Source of the DNA: JAGLWW01 sp964640225
Lineage (GTDB): Archaea; Aenigmatarchaeota; Aenigmatarchaeia; PWEA01; JAGHBM01
Assembly (NCBI GenBank): GCA_964640225.1
Contig: CAZXFI010000017.1
Span: 1-16,045, forward strand
Direction: 5' to 3'
Length of the DNA stretch: 16,045 nucleotides
The position numbers were made by a program, and so were the translations under genes. Under the pieces are notes generated by a model, which made no database searches, was not told the DNA's origin, and saw only the letters and a program-made list of their open reading frames with translations. Of this stretch, positions 14,013 through 16,045 are shown piece after piece (the stretch's first letter is position 1; each line of letters begins with the position of its first letter).

Positions 14013-15610
14013 ATGGATGTATCAATTCTCGTGGGAGGACAGGCCGGCGATGGAATAAAACAGTCCGGTGTCATAATGGCGAAAATATTCAACGAGCTTG
14101 GCTACCATGTTTTTGTTTACGACGACTACCAGTCCCTTGTCAGGGGCGGGCACAACTTCTCCATAGTAAGGGTTTCGGACCGGAAGGTCCGCGGCCACAA
14201 CGAGCACGTGGACCTGCTCGTGGCCTTCAACCAGGACACGATAGAGAAGCATAAGTGGAGAGCAAAGGAGACAATATACGACTCGGACCATGTCAAGGCC
14301 GAGGGCACGGGAATAGCCGCGCAGAGCTGGGCAAGGGATAAGGGCTCCCACCTGCTGAGGAACTCCGTTTTCATGGGGGCCGTATGCAAGTACATGGGAG
14401 TGGAGCTTTCGGTGGCCGATAAAGTGGTCAAAGACTCCTTCCACAAGCTCATTGAAGAGAACCTGGAGGCCCTCAAGTTCGGCTACGACTCGGTGGAGAA
14501 AAAGCATGAATTCGGGAAAATAGGAAATCCCAGGAGAATAATCACGGGCAACGAGGCCATAGCGGAAGGCGCGGCGGCGGCGGGAATGAAGCTTTACATA
14601 GCTTATCCAATGACTCCGGCCTCGTCCATACTTCATTACCTGGCGGCCAACGGGAAAAAGCTTGGCGTGACCACGGTGCAGGAGGAGAACGAGATAGCCG
14701 TGGCCAACATGGCGGTGGGCTCCTGCNNNNNNNNNNAACCATGGTAGGGACTTCAGGCGGGGGTTTCGCGCTCATGACCGAGACCGTGAGCCTGTGCGCC
14801 CAGAGCGAGACGCCTGTATTGTTCGTGGTCAGCCAGAGGGCCGGGCCAAGCACGGGGGTTCCAACGTACACCATGCAGGCCGACCTTAATTTCGTAAGAA
14901 ACGCGGGGCACGGTGACGTAACCAGGATAGTCATAGCTCCCGGCGACGCCGAGGAGTCTTACATACTAACCGGAAAACTCATGAACCTGGCGTGGAAATA
15001 CCAGGTTCCGGGTTTCCTGCTTGTGGACAAGCACATAAGCGAAAGCACCTTCTCCGCCGAACTTGGCGAGGTGAAGCCCGAGCAACCCAAGCTCTGGGAC
15101 GGAAACGGGGAATACGATCGCTACAAACTAACGGAAGACGGGATTTCCCCGCTGGCTTTCCCGGGACAGGTCTTCACCTGTAAGGGAACCAGCTACGAGC
15201 ATAATGAAAAAGGATTGACAGCGGAGGAAGACACCGGGATGATAAAAAAGATGCAGGAGAAGCGCCTGAAAAAAATGGAAGTCCTGAGGCAGGAGATGAA
15301 GAGCTGGGAAACAGTCAAGGTTTACGGAAATCCTAAATCTAAAGTCACTCTTTTGACGTGGGGCTCCACCAAGGGGGCCTGCATAGAGGTTGCGGAGGAG
15401 CTTGGACTGAAGGTCGTGCAGCCTCTTTTCCTTGACCCGATGCCGACCTGGGAGCTGGAGAAGCACCTGAAGGGAAGGGTCATAGCAGTTGAGGTAAACG
15501 CAACGGGACAGCTTGCCGATATTCTTGGCGTGAAGGAAAGGGTTCTCAAGTACGACTCAAGGCCCTTCACTCCCGAAGAACTGAAGGAAAAATTGGAGGG
15601 GATGCTGTGA
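14013..15610 (+). CDS. korA: 2-oxoacid:ferredoxin oxidoreductase, fused gamma/alpha subunit (interrupted by a 10-N gap)
   Basis: With the beta subunit, this enzyme class oxidatively decarboxylates 2-oxoacids to acyl-CoA, reducing ferredoxin. Residues 1 to about 175 form the gamma domain, beginning MDVSILVGGQAGDGIKQSG and including YQSLVRGGHNFSIVRVSDRK. The alpha pyrimidine-binding domain follows (GNEAIAEGAAAAGMKLYIAY, PMTPASS, then QEENEIAVANMAVG before the gap; TSGGGFALMTETVSL and SQRAGPSTGVPTYTMQADL after it). The C-terminal transketolase-like domain has VTLLTWGSTKGACIEVAEEL and VIAVEVNATGQLADIL. I chose ATG 14013, preceded by GGTG at 14003-14006, though GTG 14004 is possible. The frames on either side of the 10 N do not match, so the gap length is wrong. 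I read one gene of about 534 residues, not two. Substrate (2-oxoglutarate, pyruvate or branched-chain) cannot be decided from what is visible, so the symbol is a family-level choice. Confidence 0.88.
14727..14736. other. 10-N assembly gap inside the oxidoreductase alpha gene
   Basis: The frame before the gap ends ...NMAVGSC and the frame after resumes TMVGTSGGGF, but with 10 bases between them they are out of phase by one. Related proteins usually carry about six residues here (pattern YAGARA). Those would need 17 missing bases, and 17 restores the frame. The apparent frameshift is therefore a gap-size artefact. Confidence 0.85.
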
Positions 15611-16045
15611 ACCTGGAAACCGAAATGAAAAACACTTGGTGCCCGGGATGCGGCCACTTCGGCATACTTGCCGCTGCCAAATCCGTCATAGGTGACCTGA
15701 TTGAAGAGGGTAAGGTGAAGCACGAAAACGTTGCAATAGCCTCCGGTATAGGATGCCACGCGAAGATTGTGGATTACATAAACGTGAACAGCTTCTACTC
15801 AATACACGGCAGGGTGCCGCCCACCGTAAGCGGGATGAAAATCGCCAACCCTGAGCTCACTGTAATGGGATTCGCCGGCGACGGGGACGGATACGGCGAG
15901 GGCGTGGCCCACCTTGTTTTCTCCGCAAAGAGAAACATAGACGTGACCATGATAATTCACAACAACAGGATTTACGGCCTCACCACGGGGCAGTTTTCCC
16001 CCACCACGCCGCAGGGCCAGAAGACCAAGTCCACTCCTTACGGGA
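15607..16045 (+). CDS. korB: 2-oxoacid:ferredoxin oxidoreductase beta subunit (partial, 3' end beyond window)
   Basis: The first 146 residues are visible. GTG 15607 overlaps the stop of the alpha subunit as GTGA, typical of translational coupling; ATG 15625 (residue 7) is a possible alternative. CPGC at 12-15 and C50 in GIGC are the expected first three ligands of the single [4Fe-4S] cluster of two-subunit OFORs. GDGD at 91-94 within GFAGDGDGYGEG and the HNNRIYGLTTGQFSPTT segment at 118-134 form the thiamine diphosphate/Mg2+ and substrate site region. No separate ferredoxin-like delta subunit is seen, which fits the two-subunit (alpha/gamma fusion plus beta) architecture using external ferredoxin. 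The fourth cluster Cys would lie past the window end. Confidence 0.93.
   Translation, partial: MNLETEMKNTWCPGCGHFGILAAAKSVIGDLIEEGKVKHENVAIASGIGCHAKIVDYINVNSFYSIHGRVPPTVSGMKIANPELTVMGFAGDGDGYGEGVAHLVFSAKRNIDVTMIIHNNRIYGLTTGQFSPTTPQGQKTKSTPYG

Noticed and set aside
14004..14747. Treating the two halves of the oxidoreductase alpha gene as separate genes or a true pseudogene.
   Set aside because: The break coincides exactly with the N run and the domain continues on both sides.

Overview
The window looks like part of a draft archaeal genome, probably a metagenome-assembled one, and I favour the DPANN/ARMAN-like side of the archaea. The evidence is an archaeal Pelota gene, AT-rich archaeal TATA boxes 20-50 bp before genes, a fused 2-oxoacid:ferredoxin oxidoreductase subunit, very large sequon-rich surface proteins with a PGF-pre-PGF-like domain, and a tRNA gene broken by several introns. 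The lineage call is inference. There are two N runs: 100 N at 13526-13625 (a conventional placeholder, so the true distance is unknown) and 10 N at 14727-14736, inside a gene.

Layout. 1-4006 (minus strand) holds three envelope-type genes: a secreted or membrane-anchored beta-rich protein (2822-4006); then a likely two-gene unit of a small protein with a shortened J-like domain, zinc ribbon and two membrane helices (2035-2754) and a polytopic membrane protein with a large outer domain (1-2025, cut by the window edge). 4106-5122 (plus) is pelA, the ribosome-rescue factor Pelota, which shares a short divergent promoter region with the beta-rich protein. 5119-13347 (minus) is a giant 2742-residue surface protein: signal peptide, Ig-like domains, about 24 carboxypeptidase-regulatory-like beta-sandwich repeats, a PGF-pre-PGF-like domain, a Cys motif, one membrane helix and a cytoplasmic OB-fold-like tail. 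A small winged-helix protein (13328-13525, 5' part in the gap) overlaps its start. 14013-16045 (plus) encodes the alpha/gamma-fused and beta subunits of a 2-oxoacid:ferredoxin oxidoreductase, with overlapping stop and start.

The main discovery is at 13768-13930 (minus). What first looks like scrambled tRNA fragments resolves into a single tRNA-Ala(GGC) gene with four introns of 13, 14, 15 and 46 nt, at canonical positions about 29/30, 37/38, 45/46 and 59/60. Removing them gives a fully canonical 72-nt tRNA with every stem paired, a G3:U70 alanine identity pair and an encoded CCA. The T-loop and variable-loop introns have clear bulge-helix-bulge signals. The exons are only 28, 8, 8, 14 and 14 nt, so standard tRNA finders may well miss or misread the gene. 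Some of the pairings are mutually exclusive, which suggests ordered splicing and a broad-specificity splicing endonuclease elsewhere in the genome.
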